64,000 bases of DNA, taken from contig JAVHKY010000052.1 of the NCBI GenBank assembly GCA_035079385.1, positions 9,052,001 through 9,116,000 of the forward strand. Reading direction: 5' to 3'. This document shows positions 11,263 through 23,015 of the stretch, piece by piece (within the stretch, counting starts at the first letter, position 1; each line of letters begins with the position of its first letter). Made by a program: the position numbers and the translations under genes. The DNA is from Aspidiotus rigidus (taxonomy: Eukaryota; Arthropoda; Insecta; Hemiptera; Diaspididae). The notes below the pieces were generated by a model, which was not told where the DNA came from, did not search any database, and worked only from the letters and a program-made list of their open reading frames with translations.

Positions 11263-12736
11263 CAGTAAAACCTCCATAGAGTGGACAGCGAAGGGACTAA
11301 GACAATTGTCTGCTCATCAGAGGTGTCCGTTCTAGGGGAGTGTCCACTAAGAGCAGAGTGTCCGTTCTAGAGAGATGATTTTTTTTTTCAAATTTTTTGT
11401 GATAAATGAGTACAATCCTGTTGTACATCTTAAGTAATAAGTACATACTGTACATGTAGATAGTCCTACATCATATTACAGAGTCGTAATATATGAAATT
11501 AGAGTAGTTTGCACACTTTTATTTTGACGACATGAAATACTCTCCTTTCCGAAGTAAATTTGAAGAGACGAAAGTTTTTTCACAGCTTCTGCATCACCCT
11601 TTGATAAGGCAAACTTAGTTAATTTACTCAGTGATGTAATAGCTTCCGTGTAGGTGGTCATAAAGCTGTCAGGCTCAACTTCTACAATTTTACTATCGTC
11701 ACTTTTTTCATCTTCATTGTCGTCGATATTGGAAATGAACGCCGAGATGTCATCATTATATTCCTCCGTGTATAAATCACGATCAACAGAAAAGGAATCG
11801 TCTTGGTGCATCGATGGAGGCAATTGTTTAAATAAAGCCAAAGCTAGCTCACTCTGTATCGTTGTCGATTTGCTCAGATGAATCATTTGGCACATTGAAT
11901 CAAGATTTTGCGAAACATTTTTTACTCACGTACCGCTAATTTCGCGTACCGCACTATGGATCCACATTACGGCATCTAACACGTTGAACTTTGAGGCCAA
12001 AGCGTCGGCCGATTCTACTTCTTCAATTTCGGCTAGAATTCGAGTTAACAGCATTCGTCGATATCTCACTTTGAAATTCTGTATGATACCTTGGTCCAAA
12101 GGTTGGCAATGCGAAGTAGTCTTTGGGGGGAGGAAGATTATTTGAACGTTTTCGAGATTGAGGTCGGGATATGAAGCGGCATTGTCCACAAAAAGGAGGA
12201 CTTCTCGCTTTTCTTTCTTCATTTTCAGAAGAAAATGAAGAAAGAAGTCTGTCATAATAACGCGTGTCATCCACGCCTTCTTGTTCGCCTCCCACGTCAC
12301 TGGAAGACGCTTTATAACGATATTCTTGAAACATCGCGGTTTCTTCGCTTTGCCGACTACGAAAGGTTTTTCGAATTCCCCGAGCATATTAACGCACAAG
12401 GCGACGGTCAATCACCCCTTTGATTTCTTCCCTGAAGCGCAAGTTTCTGTCTCCAAACATAAAGTTTTACTGGGCAGGACTCTAAAAAAGAGACCTGTTT
12501 TGTTGAAATTATAAAAAATGTCTTGGGGCTCATAACCTTCGCACAGTGTTTCAAGTCTGTCTGACCAGTCACTTACTGTCTTTAAATCGACACTCTTACT
12601 ATCTCCACAGATGGCTTTGAACGCGATGTTATAGCGTGACTTGAATTTTTCGAGCCATCCATTGGAAGCTTTGTAATCCTGAATTTTTAATTCTTGACTT
12701 ACTTCCAAAACTTTCTGCTGCAACAGGGGTCCGCTT

Positions 12737-13647
12737 TAAACGAAAAAACGAATACTCCAAGGGGAGAGTAAACAAATGCAAACCGCAGAAAAAAAAACGA
12801 AGGGAGCGCTTTCGGTTAAACAACCATCTTCAAACCTGAAATGAAAGCAACTGACGAACGAATGAGAAGAAAGAGGTATTAAGATCGTCCGAACGAGAAA
12901 TCACGGTGTGAATCATAAACCTGTTCGATCAAGCCATCTTCCGGAATGTACGAGTTGAGTATAGTGATACCGTCAGTGTTGAGGTGACGCATTATCTCTA
13001 TATTCTCGAGGGCGATACGTTTACGGTAGGAATTCTCCTTATGGAGGAGCTTTTCGGATCCCTCGCGGAAACTGTGGCCACTGTTAATCAAATGATCAGC
13101 GAAAGCTGACTCCCCTAAGCGTCCCTTCTTCCAAGACTTCAGGTGCTCAGCTACTCTAACTTTCATCTGGCGGCTGATCTCACCAATATAAAAGCCTCCA
13201 CAATCCTCACATTCCATCTTATAAACACCACTCCTTTCATCAACCGGTATGGGATCCTTCAGTCTCACAAACAACCTCTTGACTGTGGTGCGGTTGTAAA
13301 ACGCGGGTCTGAAACCAAACGGGCAAAGGGCCCGACCCAATTGCTGGGAGAAATTCCCCAGGAAAGGGAGACTGATCCAACGCAAACGGCGGTCACGGAT
13401 CGTGTCTCGGGGGAGGGAGGTGGTGGAATCAAGAAGGCTCCTCGTAACTTTCCTCCGAACCATCACGTCAACGTCGACATTGACTCCATTCACTCTAGCC
13501 AGGTGTTTTATGGTAAGTAATTCTTTCTTAAAAGCAGATTGACTCAACGGAATACGAGTCAGTCTGTGAACTAGGCTATGAAAAGCAGCCATCTTATGAG
13601 CAACAGGACCGAACGAACCACCGTGGACTAAAACATCGGTCGTAGTG
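12737..13647 (-). mobile_element. 5'-truncated Penelope-like element inside the Tigger
   Basis: It is flanked by a perfect 12 bp duplication AGGGGTCCGCTT (12725-12736 and 13648-13659). Removing the insert and one duplication rejoins the transposase frame (…PISGPL then LQQKVL…). Orientation is -. The 5' part of the RT is missing, as is common for target-primed retroelements. Confidence 0.9.
12879..13592 (-). pseudogene. PLE C-terminal fragment with GIY-YIG domain
   Basis: A 237-codon frame covers the end of the RT/thumb (LVHRLTRIPLSQSAFKKELL), the linker, and the GIY-YIG endonuclease (SGVYKMECEDCGGFYIGEIS, then RVAEHL…KGRLGESAFADHLINSGH). It is the same PLE subfamily as the fragment at 54230-54600 and different from the element at 2626-5323, to judge by the nuclease wording. 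It lacks the RT palm, so it is inactive. Confidence 0.85.
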
Positions 13648-14283
13648 AGGGGTCCGCTTATTGGTATGTTCTTACTCCAAGCAACTCAGAACCAGTCGTA
13701 GACAGCATTATTCAATGCGAGTGTATTAGTCTTCCTTGCTTTTACAATCTTCCGCGAACCGCTACCATTTGCGTTCCAGTCTTTATACACTTCATCTTTA
13801 TTTTGCAGAAGCTTGCCAATCTGCGAATGACCAACTTTCCATTTTGCCGCAATACCACGAACGCTAGTTTTTTCAATTTCGTAATCTTTCAGAATTTGAA
13901 TTTTCTCATTCAAGGTTAGAAAACGCTTTCGTTTAGAAGCCATCGCAACACGAACATCTACTGCTCTCGTTCAATATGCACTGACGTGCAATTACCAATA
14001 GCCCTATTTCGAACATTGTTGTACATTCATGTAAAATACTGTCTGATAAAGTTTTGTTCTTTCAAATCAAGGTTGATTCAAACTTCGCCGTATTGCAATA
14101 AATACAAACATTCTCGTAGTGACTAGGTATAGAAAGAGGAATTTCATGTCCGCACTACAGAAAATCCGCTGTAGGGAGGTTACAATGTTATTTACCCATA
14201 ACACTCATCGGGACCACGGAAATTGTCCGCTGCAGAGAGGTGTCCGCTCTTGGGGAGTGTCCGTAAGTGGAGGTTGTACTGTA

Positions 14284-15660
14284 TTTGTTTCAGTTTCCCC
14301 ATCGCAATGTAAGACATTTTCCATTTGTATTCAATAAAGGAAAATAAAGTTATAATTTAAACATTCCGTAAAATCGAATTTATTAATAATGGAACATTAA
14401 AAATAGTAGCGTGCAAATTGAAAAGATCGATGTAACAATAAATTTGATATGTTCAAATTGCAAGTTTATTTCATTTTAATGACTATCAGATGACTACAAA
14501 TGGAACTAATCGTCTTAATTGGGATGGAAAAGAATAAGAGCGATGAAGTATGAATCCTTGAAATTGGTCTAAACAATGTGAATGGTGAAGCGGTAGGTAG
14601 AGCAAAATATAAAATGAATGATTGTTGAGTATCGTGATAAAAAAATTGGTATCTGATTACAATGATTCTATAGTCTCCAATCTGAGTTTGTAGTTCTATT
14701 CGATAGAACGTGAACACCTAAGTGGAAAGTATGAGGTATGAACAGTTCTGGTTGAATAATTATCGAAATTTTATTCTTTTAACTTGCAGTATAAGGTACA
14801 TTTAGTTTCTAGTACCGGTTCTTACGCTTGAGTTAGAAGCCAAATATCATCAAATCAATATTTTGCAATGTAGGTGTCGTATTCCGTATCTAAAGTCTGT
14901 AAAAACGTAGGGAACAGAATGACTTGAAAGTTGACCATGGATTGCCAATGCGGTACGCTGGCTTTGTGATCCGCGATTCAGTTTTGAATTTCAATTTATA
15001 CTTACTTTGAAGTTGACTATAAAGGTACGGTAGTACAAATATGATAATTACATTGTTGGGTTTTGAGCAGACAAATGAAGTTTGTGGGTAGTATTAATTA
15101 ATCAAGGATTTCAATCCTACGTGATGTTACGATTTGTGTCACTTATTATTCTTATCTCATGACAAAAATGACAATTGTTGAAAGGGTGTAATATCAGCTT
15201 TGTTTGTACTCAACAGTGGTTGCTTGGGGTTATTGCTTATTAATTGATGAGTGTTAGCTTTTACAAATAGAATCAAAAAGATGTGATGTGAATTCTTGAA
15301 AAGGCGGTTCCAACAATATGAATGAAATTGAATACAAATGAAAGGGAATGTCTTACAACGCGATGGGAATATGAAATGAATAATTTCAAATAAAAAAGTA
15401 GGAAATAGGATGATCAAAAATTGATTGTCAATATGATATCCTAGCTTTGTAATCCTCAATTCAAATTTAATTTGTACTTGGTCCTACTTTCTAGTTGGGT
15501 TTTAGCGCACAAAGATTTTATCATTTTTATTTTCCTGCACCTTGTGTCAATCTCAATAGTACCGCCATCTCAATGGATATTTTTCTTATCAGAAATAACT
15601 CAGTCATTCGCCGACCCTCGTAACACCCCGCCCATGGGGTGCTTGTTTATCCTTCTTCGG
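14284..15660 (+). repeat. End of family X copy 1 and family X copy 2
   Basis: Bases 14284-14340 finish the reverse copy 1 that the Tigger splits. From about 14345 a forward copy runs to the hairpin at 15624-15641 and GCTTGTTT after it. Landmarks are ACAATAAATTTGATATGTTC (14431), GTAGGGAACAGAATGACTTG (14909) and GGAATGTCTTACAACGCGAT (15345). No protein is encoded. Within the copy, blocks of about 700-900 bp resemble each other, so the family may itself be built from internal duplications. Confidence 0.7.
15624..15641 (+). other. Family X terminal hairpin (copy 2)
   Basis: CACCCC-gcccat-GGGGTG, preceded by CCGACCCTCGTAA and followed by CTTGTTT. It is one of six such hairpins at the ends of X copies; stem sequences differ but the layout is constant. 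Confidence 0.65.
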
Positions 15661-15666
15661 TAGAGT

Positions 15667-15952
15667 CAAAGCCTCCTATAGTTAGAAGCCATGAACGTAG
15701 AAAGGCAACACCGCATTCGGCCCACGCATTTACATGTAAAACACCTCTCTCATGAAGAAATCGAGTTGACCCTTATTTAAAGGAAATTTCACAAGCCACA
15801 ACTTTTGTTCTTTTCGATTTTTTCAAAAACTTAATATTTTCTTAAGAAACAGACGCTCAAAGAGTTTCTCCCCATAAGAGCAATGTAAAAGTCGGCCCAC
15901 GGTTGTGCAGTTGCCAATTTTACGTTCATGGCTTCTAACTATAAGAGGCTTT
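15667..15952. mobile_element. hAT-like MITE, 286 bp
   Basis: Terminal repeats match over about 30 bp (CAAAGCCTCCTATAGTTAGA at the left against AAAGCCTCTTATAGTTAGAA read from the right). The flanking direct repeat GGTAGAGT is present at 15659-15666 and 15953-15960. An 8 bp duplication and terminal CAAAG/CTTTG fit the hAT superfamily. It has no coding capacity. Confidence 0.85.
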
Positions 15953-15960
15953 GGTAGAGT

Positions 15961-17081
15961 TAAGACGCTGACGGCATGGTCGAGTGAGCCGTATGCTGTA
16001 CAGTCTCGAGTCTTCAGCTCTTGGCGTGTTATCATTGCATTTTGCCTTTCTATTGTATTCAACTGTTGTAATGGGTAGGAATCACATAGACATAGGAATG
16101 GAACAATAAAAATAGTAGCCTCTTTATTATTGAACATTTGAACGTTTGCAATAATAAATTTGATATGTTCAAATTGCAAGTTTATTTCATTTTAATGATT
16201 ATCAGCTGACTACAAATGGAATCGAACGTCTTAATTGCAATGGGAAAAAATGAGAGTGATGAAATATGAATTCTTGAAATTGGTCTAAATAATGTTAATG
16301 GTGAAGCGGTAGGTAGAACAAAATATGAAATGTATGATCGTTGAGTATCTTCATCATGAAATCGGCATCTAATTACAATGATTCTATAGTCTCCAATCTG
16401 AGTTTGCAGTTTTATTTGATAGAACGTGGAAAGCTAAGTGGAAAGTATGAGGTATGAACATAGGATGAATAATTATCGAAATTTTATTTTTTCAACTTGC
16501 AGTGTAAGGTAGGTGTATTTAGTTTCTAGTACCGGTTATCTTACGCCTGAGTTAGAAGCCAAATATCATCAAAATCAATATTACAGTATTTCGCAATGTT
16601 TACAAAGATGTATTGGAACCAAATTTTTTGGTTTTGACGGAATGTGAGTATTGTTATAAGGAGGAGCTTGCTGGAAATACTTCTCTGACTTGGTTTGATA
16701 CACTGTATACGCTAATATATGACAGATATACAGATAGATGGACAAAAGCTGAACGTATTTCACAAAGTTTCTTTTATCAATTAATTGTGTTTCTTTCACC
16801 ATTTTTATGAAATGAGATTGTACTCGAGTGGAGGTTAGGTTAGTAAAATGTGAATAAGAGAGTATTGATGAATAGATTATATTTCATCAGAGATTGCTCA
16901 GCTCCTAACAAATTGGACGCGAGAGAGTATTTTCTAAGAACAATTCTACTATCTGCAAGTTATCAGTTTTCGATATCTAGCGCCGATATCTAGTGCCTTA
17001 TTCGATACAAATACATTTTATTTTGAAGATAATGATAATCCCATTCAAGCCGACTTTATTACTAGGTAGCCCGCTACCTAG
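15961..17081 (+). repeat. Family X copy 3
   Basis: It opens with the linker phrase AAGACGCTGACGGCATGGTC seen also near 17115 and 29685, then parallels copy 2 (ACAATAAATTTGATATG, GATTCTATAGTCTCCAATCT). It ends in the best-paired hairpin of the family, CTAGGTAGC-cc-GCTACCTAG at 17062-17081, followed by CTTGTTTC. No gene is seen. Confidence 0.65.
17062..17081 (+). other. Family X terminal hairpin (copy 3)
   Basis: A 9 bp perfect stem with a CC loop, then CTTGTTTC. Upstream is GCCGACTTTATTA, the counterpart of GCCGACCCTATTA in other copies. Confidence 0.65.
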
Positions 17082-18958
17082 CTTGTTTCTTTTTCTTTGT
17101 CTTTGTCACAGTCAAGACGCTGACGTCATGGTCGAGTGAGCTGTATACTGTGTAGTTTTGTTTCTTTGTATCATTATGTTTTGCGTTTCCATTGTGTTAG
17201 TTTTGTGCTGGCTCTATGTGCTAGGAGGGTTCTCTGGGAACAGTTAGTTCATTTATGATAATATTATTGATTAATTAGCCGCTCCTTATTAATTAGGTAA
17301 GACGACCGACGATGAGAAGGAATGGAACAATAAAAATAGTAGCGTCTTTATTATCGAACGTTCCCAAATTGAAAAGCAAGTTGAAAAGATCGATGTAACA
17401 ATAAATTTGATATGTTCAAATTGCAAGTTTTTTTCATTTTAATGATTATATCAGATGACTACAAATGGAACCAAACGTCTTAATTGCGATGGTAAAGAAT
17501 GAGAGTAATGAAATATGAATTCTTGAAATTGGTCGAAACAATGTGAATGGTGAAGCGGTAGATAGAGGAAAATCTAAAATGGATGAATGTTGAGTATCCT
17601 GATCCTAAAATCGGTATCTATTTACAATGATTCTCCAATCTGAGTTTGTAGTCCTATTCCTTAGAACGTGAGTACCTGAGAAGGCAGTATATGAGGTATG
17701 AACAGTTTTGTTGAATAATTATCAAAATTTTATTATTTCAACTTGCAGTAGGTATAAGGTACATTTAGTTTCTAGTGCCGGTTCTTACGCCTGATGTTAG
17801 AAGCCAAATATCATTTTGAATCAATACTTTGCAATGTATAGGAAGAGGTATTGGAATCCAATTAAGTATTTTTTTTCTGATGGAATGTGAATCTTGTTAT
17901 TATTGGTGAAAAGGAGGAGCTTGCCAGAAATACTTCTATGACTTGGTTTGATACACTGTATAGGCTAATATGACAGATACCTATACAGATAGATAGACAA
18001 AAGCAGAACGTAATTCACAAAGCTTCTCCTATCAATTACCTAGTTCTTGGGCGTTCGTCTCGTTCACAAAATGAGTTTGTACTCATGTGGAGGTTTGTTA
18101 GTGTATTCAATAAAATATGAATAATTAAATGTGAACTGAGGAGCACAAACTTTTCAACGGACCCACGGGAAACTGAAATGAATAATCGCGCGAATAAAAA
18201 TGTAGGGAACAGAATGACTTGAAAGTTGATCATGAATCACAAGTGCGGTATCCCAGCTTTGTGATCCGCGATTCAATTTTGAATTTCAATTTACACATAT
18301 ACCTACTCAGTTCTAAGTACTTTGAAGTTGACTACAAAGGTACCTAGTATGATAATTACATTGTTGGGTTTTGAGTAGACAAAATAATGAAGTTTGTGAT
18401 AGTATTAATTAATCAAGGATTTCAATTCTGCGATTTTACAATTTGTGTTGAGGCCGCGCTAGACGATCAAGATTTTCGTCAATTTTCCCCGTTAATTTTT
18501 TTAAAAATCGAGTTTTGAACCAAATTCTTGACGGTATCATCAATAGAATTCAAACAGAATTGAAATTTATTGATGCACCTTCAAGTTTCCACGTCAAGAA
18601 ATCGTATAAATTCGATTTTTAAAAAAATTTACGGGGAAAATTGACGAAAATTTTGATCGTCCAGCGCGGCCTTTCTTATTATCCTTATCTAATGACGAAA
18701 ATGACAATTGTTTGAAGGGTGTAATATCAGTGTTGGGTTACTTCAGGTTATTGCTTATTAATTGTTGAGTGTTAGCTTTCTCACATAGAAATATAGAATC
18801 AAGAAGATGTAAAATTGGTTCAAATGATATGAATGAAATTGAATACAATTGAAAGGGAATGTCTTACAACGCGATGGGGATATGAAATGAATAATTAAAA
18901 ATAAAAATGTAGGAAATAGGTTCACGCCGACCCTATTACGACGTAGTTCGCTACCCAG
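17082..18958 (+). repeat. Family X copy 4 with linker
   Basis: Bases 17082-17320 are a T-rich linker with TGACGTCA at 17121-17128. The X body follows to a weak hairpin GTAG-ttcg-CTAC at 18943-18954 and AGCTTGTTTC. It is split by a 222 bp MITE at 18451-18672. It parallels 28781-29653 closely (for example CACGGGAAACTGAAATGAAT). Confidence 0.7.
18451..18672. mobile_element. MITE with 61 bp terminal inverted repeats
   Basis: The left arm (18451-18511) starts AGGCCGCGCTAGACGATCAA; the right arm (18612-18672) is its inverted copy with about three mismatches. It interrupts the family X phrase ACAATTTGTGTT…TTATTATCC, which is continuous at 29369 and 30300. A target duplication is not clear (perhaps TT), so I leave the superfamily open. 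Confidence 0.8.
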
Positions 18959-18961
18959 CTT

Positions 18962-18964
18962 GTT

Positions 18965-19007
<43 letters not shown>

Positions 19008-19013
19008 CTCTCT
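18962..19013 (+). repeat. (TTTC)n microsatellite
   Basis: About a dozen TTTC units, degrading to CTCTCTCT, directly after the CTTG that ends family X copy 4. Other X copies also have T/C-rich tracts at this point. Confidence 0.9.
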
Positions 19014-19204
19014 CTTCGGGTAAGTTCGGACGCTCACGTCACGGCCTGTCCACGAAACTGTAATAAGGTGTGGGTATTTTTATGCTTTATTGCGTTTTGA
19101 TTATCACATTCTGCCGTTCCATCCGCGAGTAAGTTTATCTTATGTAACCGTGATGGGATAACACGTCGGTTTATTGCCATACTCGGAGTAAGAGGAGAGT
19201 AAGA
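19014..19204 (+). other. Linker repeat after X copy 4
   Basis: It contains GGTAAGTTCnGnCGCTCACGTCACGGC, shared with 38483-38510, and a phrase for GTGGGTATTTTTA. This marks a second dispersed module that follows the X hairpin. No gene is seen. Confidence 0.45.
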
Positions 19205-19612
19205 ATGATGCCGCGGGTCTTTGAAATATTTTCGTACGTTTTGGACTTGTAAAATTTTTCATTTTCAGTTCTTGGACTTGAAATTACATATTTTTCATTT
19301 TCAGTTCTTGGACTTGAAATTACATATTTTAAAATTGTGGGACTCTCAAATATTTTCAACTGTTGGACTTGGAATCATGCTCCAATTGTTGGACTTTGAA
19401 ATATTTTCATACTTCTTGGACTTGGAATTATTTTCCAATTTTTGGACTTTGAAATATTTGTATACTTCTCGGACTTGTCAAGTTTTTCATTTTCAATTCT
19501 CGGATTTGGAAATATTTTCAACTGTTGGACTTTGAAAATTTTTCATTTTCAATTCTTGGACTTGGAAATATTTTCAACTGTTGGACTTTGAAATATTTTC
19601 AACTAGATTCTA
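19205..19612 (+). repeat. TTGGACTT minisatellite
   Basis: About a dozen imperfect units of roughly 30-36 bp built on CTTGGACTTGGAAATATTTT. The same phrase builds the inverted arms of the family Y foldback elements at 30.9-38.3 kb and 51.5-55.4 kb, so this may be a detached Y arm. Confidence 0.75.
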
Positions 19613-20109
19613 TGAGGATAAGAAGTTATTAAGATATCTAGATCAGAGATGGAAATTAACTGAAAAGCGAAAAGTTTTAAGCGAAAAGCGGTGACATTTT
19701 TTGGAAGTGAAAAGCAAAACAAATGTCTGAAAAGCAAAAAGTAAAACTATATAGCTGAAGTATTTCAATTTTGCGCTTTTTAGTGAAACAAACAGCGATC
19801 AGAAAAATGTACAAGTCTCTCTTGACTGAAATTGATGTTTTCCTGATGATCATTGTTTTCTAGTCACATAGTAAACTGTGTTCGTCCAAGAGAGCTCAAG
19901 ACACGGGCATCATCCAAATTTGTAGTTTAGGGTTTGCCTAACGCAGTTAACCGAACGGCGACATTTTTGGAAGCGAAAAGCGGAAGCAATAAGCGAAACA
20001 AATCTCGAAAAAGCAAAAAGCAAAATGACCTCAATAGAATCATATCTTTTCTTTCACAAAGGGGGATCACATCACATTTCCTTCGCTATTATTATTAAAG
20101 AGTATAGCC
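19613..20109. other. Purine-rich low-complexity DNA
   Basis: Repeated GCGAAAAGC/GAAAAGCAAAA phrases at 19655-19750 and 19970-20025. No gene is recognised. Confidence 0.4.
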
Positions 20110-20642
20110 GGGTAAAATAGGTGATTTGGGCCCCCGACCCAAATTTTCAAAATAGGTGTTGGGAAATGTTTGTAGAGCTAACAAAAAACATTTATACCGT
20201 TTATTGGGCCACCATCTTCATTTCCTCCCAGGATATAAGCCAAATATTAGTTTTTGCACCACTTTATTCAAAAATATATACAAGTGTATACGTGCACGAC
20301 GTTTCAACGCTCATGCGTCATCTTCAGGTCGGCGAAAGGATCGAAATAATAAAAGTACAGAGAGGTACAGACTTACAAATAATGTTTGAAGATCGGCGTG
20401 TACGTACATGCTAAGTATTTTGTATCTGTCTTAAAATTCACGGTATCGTTCTTCTTTTTTTTATCAATTTTCTCACGCCCTATAATAGATACATCCTTAA
20501 AATTAAACTTTTGACCGTCGTCTAAAACATGTGAAGCCAAATCAGTGGTATTACTCAAGTTTCTGATGTCGCTTTCGTGTTGGGAGACCCTCTTTTTAAG
20601 TAATTGAGACGTCTCCCCCACGTAGACGTTGGGACAGACCAA
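20110..20642 (-). pseudogene. PLE 3' fragment (GIY-YIG C-terminus)
   Basis: On the - strand 20642-20376 encodes the back part of a GIY-YIG domain (NVYVGETSQLLKKRVSQHES, then SIIGREKIDKKK and VNFKTDT) similar in order to the element at 2626-5323 (AYKS end). Further along (about 20330-20290, - strand) is CTGAAGA…ACGC-atga-GCGT…GAAACGTC, a degenerate hammerhead-like motif in the position expected for a PLE terminal repeat. The RT is missing. Its right end abuts a family Z copy. Confidence 0.75.
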
Positions 20643-20649
20643 ACAAGGA

Positions 20650-20792
20650 ATTTTACCGACTTTTCTAACTAGAAAAGTGAGGTATTACACCCGTAGCAAG
20701 GTCAACAGGGGGAGTGGGTAATGAACTTTCTCGACGTTTTAACGTTTTAGGGGTCCTAGATCACAACTAGCATAAAAAAAAATTTCAGGTTT

Positions 20793-20841
<49 letters not shown>

Positions 20842-21180
20842 TTTTTTGTCCGCGGAACTCCTCCGAAACTACCCGATGGATTTTTTTGTAACTTAGCCAT
20901 ATTGTAGTAGTATATCTGAAGATGTGCACCTGCAATTTTTTTGAAAATCGGATGAGTAGTTCTCGAGAAATGTTCATTTTGTTGAGAAATTTTGCAGTAT
21001 TTCGAGTACCTTTTTGTCCGCGGAACTCCTCCGAAACTACCCGATGGATTTTTTTGTAACTCGGCCATATTGTAGTATTATATTTGAAGATGTGCACCTG
21101 CATTTTTTTTGAGGATCGGATGAGTAGTTCTCGAGAAATTTTTACTTTTGTCGAAAAATTTTTCACTATTACGAGTAGCT
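20650..21180 (+). repeat. Family Z copy a, with (TA)n and a 168 bp tandem duplication
   Basis: It begins with TTTTACCGACTTTTCTAACT and a small palindrome CTTTTCTAACTAGAAAAG. It then has AACTTTCTCGACGTTTTAA, CAGGTTTCCTTATATATA and a (TA)n tract (20796-20835). The unit GTCCGCGGAACTCCTCCGAA occurs at 20848 and 21016, a 168 bp duplication. The same order is seen at 41088-41420 (+) and 25366-25016 (-). Long frames on the - strand here are artefacts of the duplication. Confidence 0.75.
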
Positions 21181-22317
21181 TCTTACGAATAGCTGCGAGT
21201 AGCTGCTTACGTTAGGAGAAGCGGATTTTCCTATACGTTTACTGTCCTTACGTTTACCACTTTCGTTATCAGTACGTGTATTATTGTGAAGAACCTTTCA
21301 TCATTCGACAGGTTCATTCTTTGTTCATTCTTTACCAAGGGTTCATTGGATTTTATTTCCGATGAAACCTTTTCGTTCAAATTTAGTACACTTGTATCTC
21401 GCTTCCCACAGCCCCTGGAGCGTTGAATTTTGTTTTATCAAATTTTATTTGTTTTGTTAAATTTATTTTTGAACGGATAGTGGCAATGGCGGGTTGTTCA
21501 TTTTTTTCTAGCTATTTTTCATTATTATTAGTCATACTCGATAGTTTTTTTTTTTTTTTATTATTATTTTACGAGCATTATAAACTGCACGAGAGTTATT
21601 TGCTCGGCGTTACAATCTTATTTTAGAACATTACTTAAATTAGGTTAAATTAGGTACGTATTGGTGGAATTGAGTGGTGATCGAACGGAATTTGTTAGTG
21701 AATTATATGAAGTTGTAGAATTGAGTGGTGCGTAAATAAGTTAGGGTTGAGTCGATGGTTTCGGAGTTGTTGTTTAGTGCTGCATTGATATTGGAAGATA
21801 TATTTAGGGAGGTTCGAGTGGGTTGCAGGACGGGGCATGAGAAAAAATGATCAACTGATAAATTTTCTTGGAGACAGTGAGGGCATGATGGAGGAGCGAG
21901 ATTAGTGAGAAGATAAGTATGAGTAAGACGAGTGTGGCCTATTCGCAGCCGAGCTAAAATGACCTCCTCTTGCCTTGAATTTCTTTGGGATGAGGACCAA
22001 AATGTGGGTTCACGTTTTATTTTTCTTAATTTGTTATTCGACTGATTTTAGTGAAAACCTTGAGTTTGAATGATTAAGTACAATTTTTTAATCTTCATCA
22101 AGTGTGCTGATGCGAGACTACCTGGGTGATTTCACTCTTAATTAATAATTGATTTATTTGTCATTTTTTCATGTATGGGTACATAATTAATAGTGGTTCA
22201 TAGTTGATTTGAGGTGTCAAAAGAGATGGAAAGATTATTTTCAATTTGGACTGGCTTTTTTGAGTGAGATTTGAGATTAGACTAACGAGTAAACCGGGCT
22301 TGGGTGCTATATATTTT
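21181..22317. other. AT-rich DNA, nothing recognised
   Basis: I see a poly-T tract near 21550 and no coding or repeat structure that I can assign. One phrase (AGTGAGGGCATGATGGAGGAGC) resembles reverse-transcriptase-poor non-LTR 3' regions only loosely, so I make no call. Confidence 0.3.
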
Positions 22318-22860
22318 TACCGAATTTTCTAGCTAGAAAAGTGAGGTATTTTGTTAATACGTTTGGAATGGTTGAAGCGTGAGGGAAGGAATGAGGGGTT
22401 GACTATTGGGTGATTGGTTGCTTCTTTCGTTTCGACATCGATTTTTTTAGTTTTTCGGGATCTCGTTGTAACTGGATTCCCAGATGAAGAATTTTGGCGT
22501 GGAGTGTGCATAGAAAATGGTGATATAATAGCGTGAAGGCAATTTATGAGTGCACGAGAGGAATAGCAGCTCGAGATAGCTTTAAGAGATGCCAGAAATC
22601 GGAAGTGATAAAGAATTGAACCACTCATCCTAATATACAGTATACTAGACTAATAATATGCTAAGAATAAGGTATGGGAAAAAATGATTGTAGAGCTCTT
22701 TTTTATTAGAAACAACTGTTATAGCCTCGTAGCAGTTTGGACAGGAGGAGGGGGAGTGGTTTTTCTGGAGACGTTTTGTAGGTTTTAGATGATTCTTATC
22801 CTAAATTATAACAAAATTCAGGTTTCCTTATTGGATTATAGGTATTTTTACTCTGTTATC
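22318..22860 (+). repeat. Family Z copy b, interrupted
   Basis: It starts TTTTTACCGAATTTTCTAGC with the palindrome TTTTCTAGCTAGAAAA. The continuation (GGAGGGGGAGTGG, GAGACGTTTTGTAGGTTTTA, CAGGTTTCCTTAT) resumes near 22740. About 390 bp between are foreign and unassigned. Confidence 0.5.
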
Positions 22861-23015
22861 TGTTGATGTGACATCGTAGTGATAGAATTTATAAACTGAG
22901 TTTTATTGTTTATTCTACAAATGTTTGACATGATTGACAGGTCATTGGTATTTAATTTAAAGAGAGGGAGTGACTCTCTCAATGTTTTTTGCATTGTGGG
23001 AAGAAAAGTCGTGTA

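Larger units (their letters stand above)
11476..13943 (-). pseudogene. Tigger-type transposase pseudogene
   Basis: The order on the - strand is: an N-terminal CENP-B/psq helix-turn-helix (13943-13686, starting MASKRKRFLTLNEKIQILKD), then an in-frame TGA, then a 911 bp Penelope insertion with its target duplication. After it come the second CENP-B HTH and the start of the DDE domain (12723-12412), an in-frame TGA at about 12410, and the rest of the DDE domain to 11926 (LLFVDNAASYP; TSHCQPLDQGIIQNFK). A frame change then leads to an acidic C-terminal part (11895-11476). The first catalytic Asp of the family (in the motif xxDETGLF) reads NKTGLFF, so it is Asn. The enzyme is dead on several counts. 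Confidence 0.88.
11263..14281 (-). mobile_element. Tigger/pogo-like DNA transposon, inactive
   Basis: Terminal inverted repeats start CAGTAAAACCTCCATAGAGT at the left and CAGTACAACCTCCACTTACG at the right (reverse complement of 14262-14281), and similarity continues inward (GGTGTCCG, GGGGAGTGTCC on both sides). TA dinucleotides flank it at 11261-11262 and 14282-14283, the duplication expected of the Tc1/mariner-pogo superfamily. It sits inside a reverse copy of family X. The transposase is on the - strand and is broken by stops, a frameshift and a Penelope insertion. Confidence 0.9.

Noticed and set aside
16613..16810. Short + strand protein frame
   Set aside because: It is inside family X and its reading is not kept in other copies at 17850-18060 and 28790-29000.
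18923..18965. Helitron 3' end with CTRR
   Set aside because: The hairpins of family X are followed by CTTG, not CTRR, and no 5' TC end or Rep/helicase was seen, so I leave the class open.
19205..19612. CRISPR-like array
   Set aside because: The repeats are imperfect, contiguous and not separated by unique spacers; the context is eukaryotic.
20739..21166. Two overlapping - strand frames of 109 and 123 codons ending in Ile-Tyr runs
   Set aside because: They translate the 168 bp duplication and the (TA)n tract of family Z; no domain is present.
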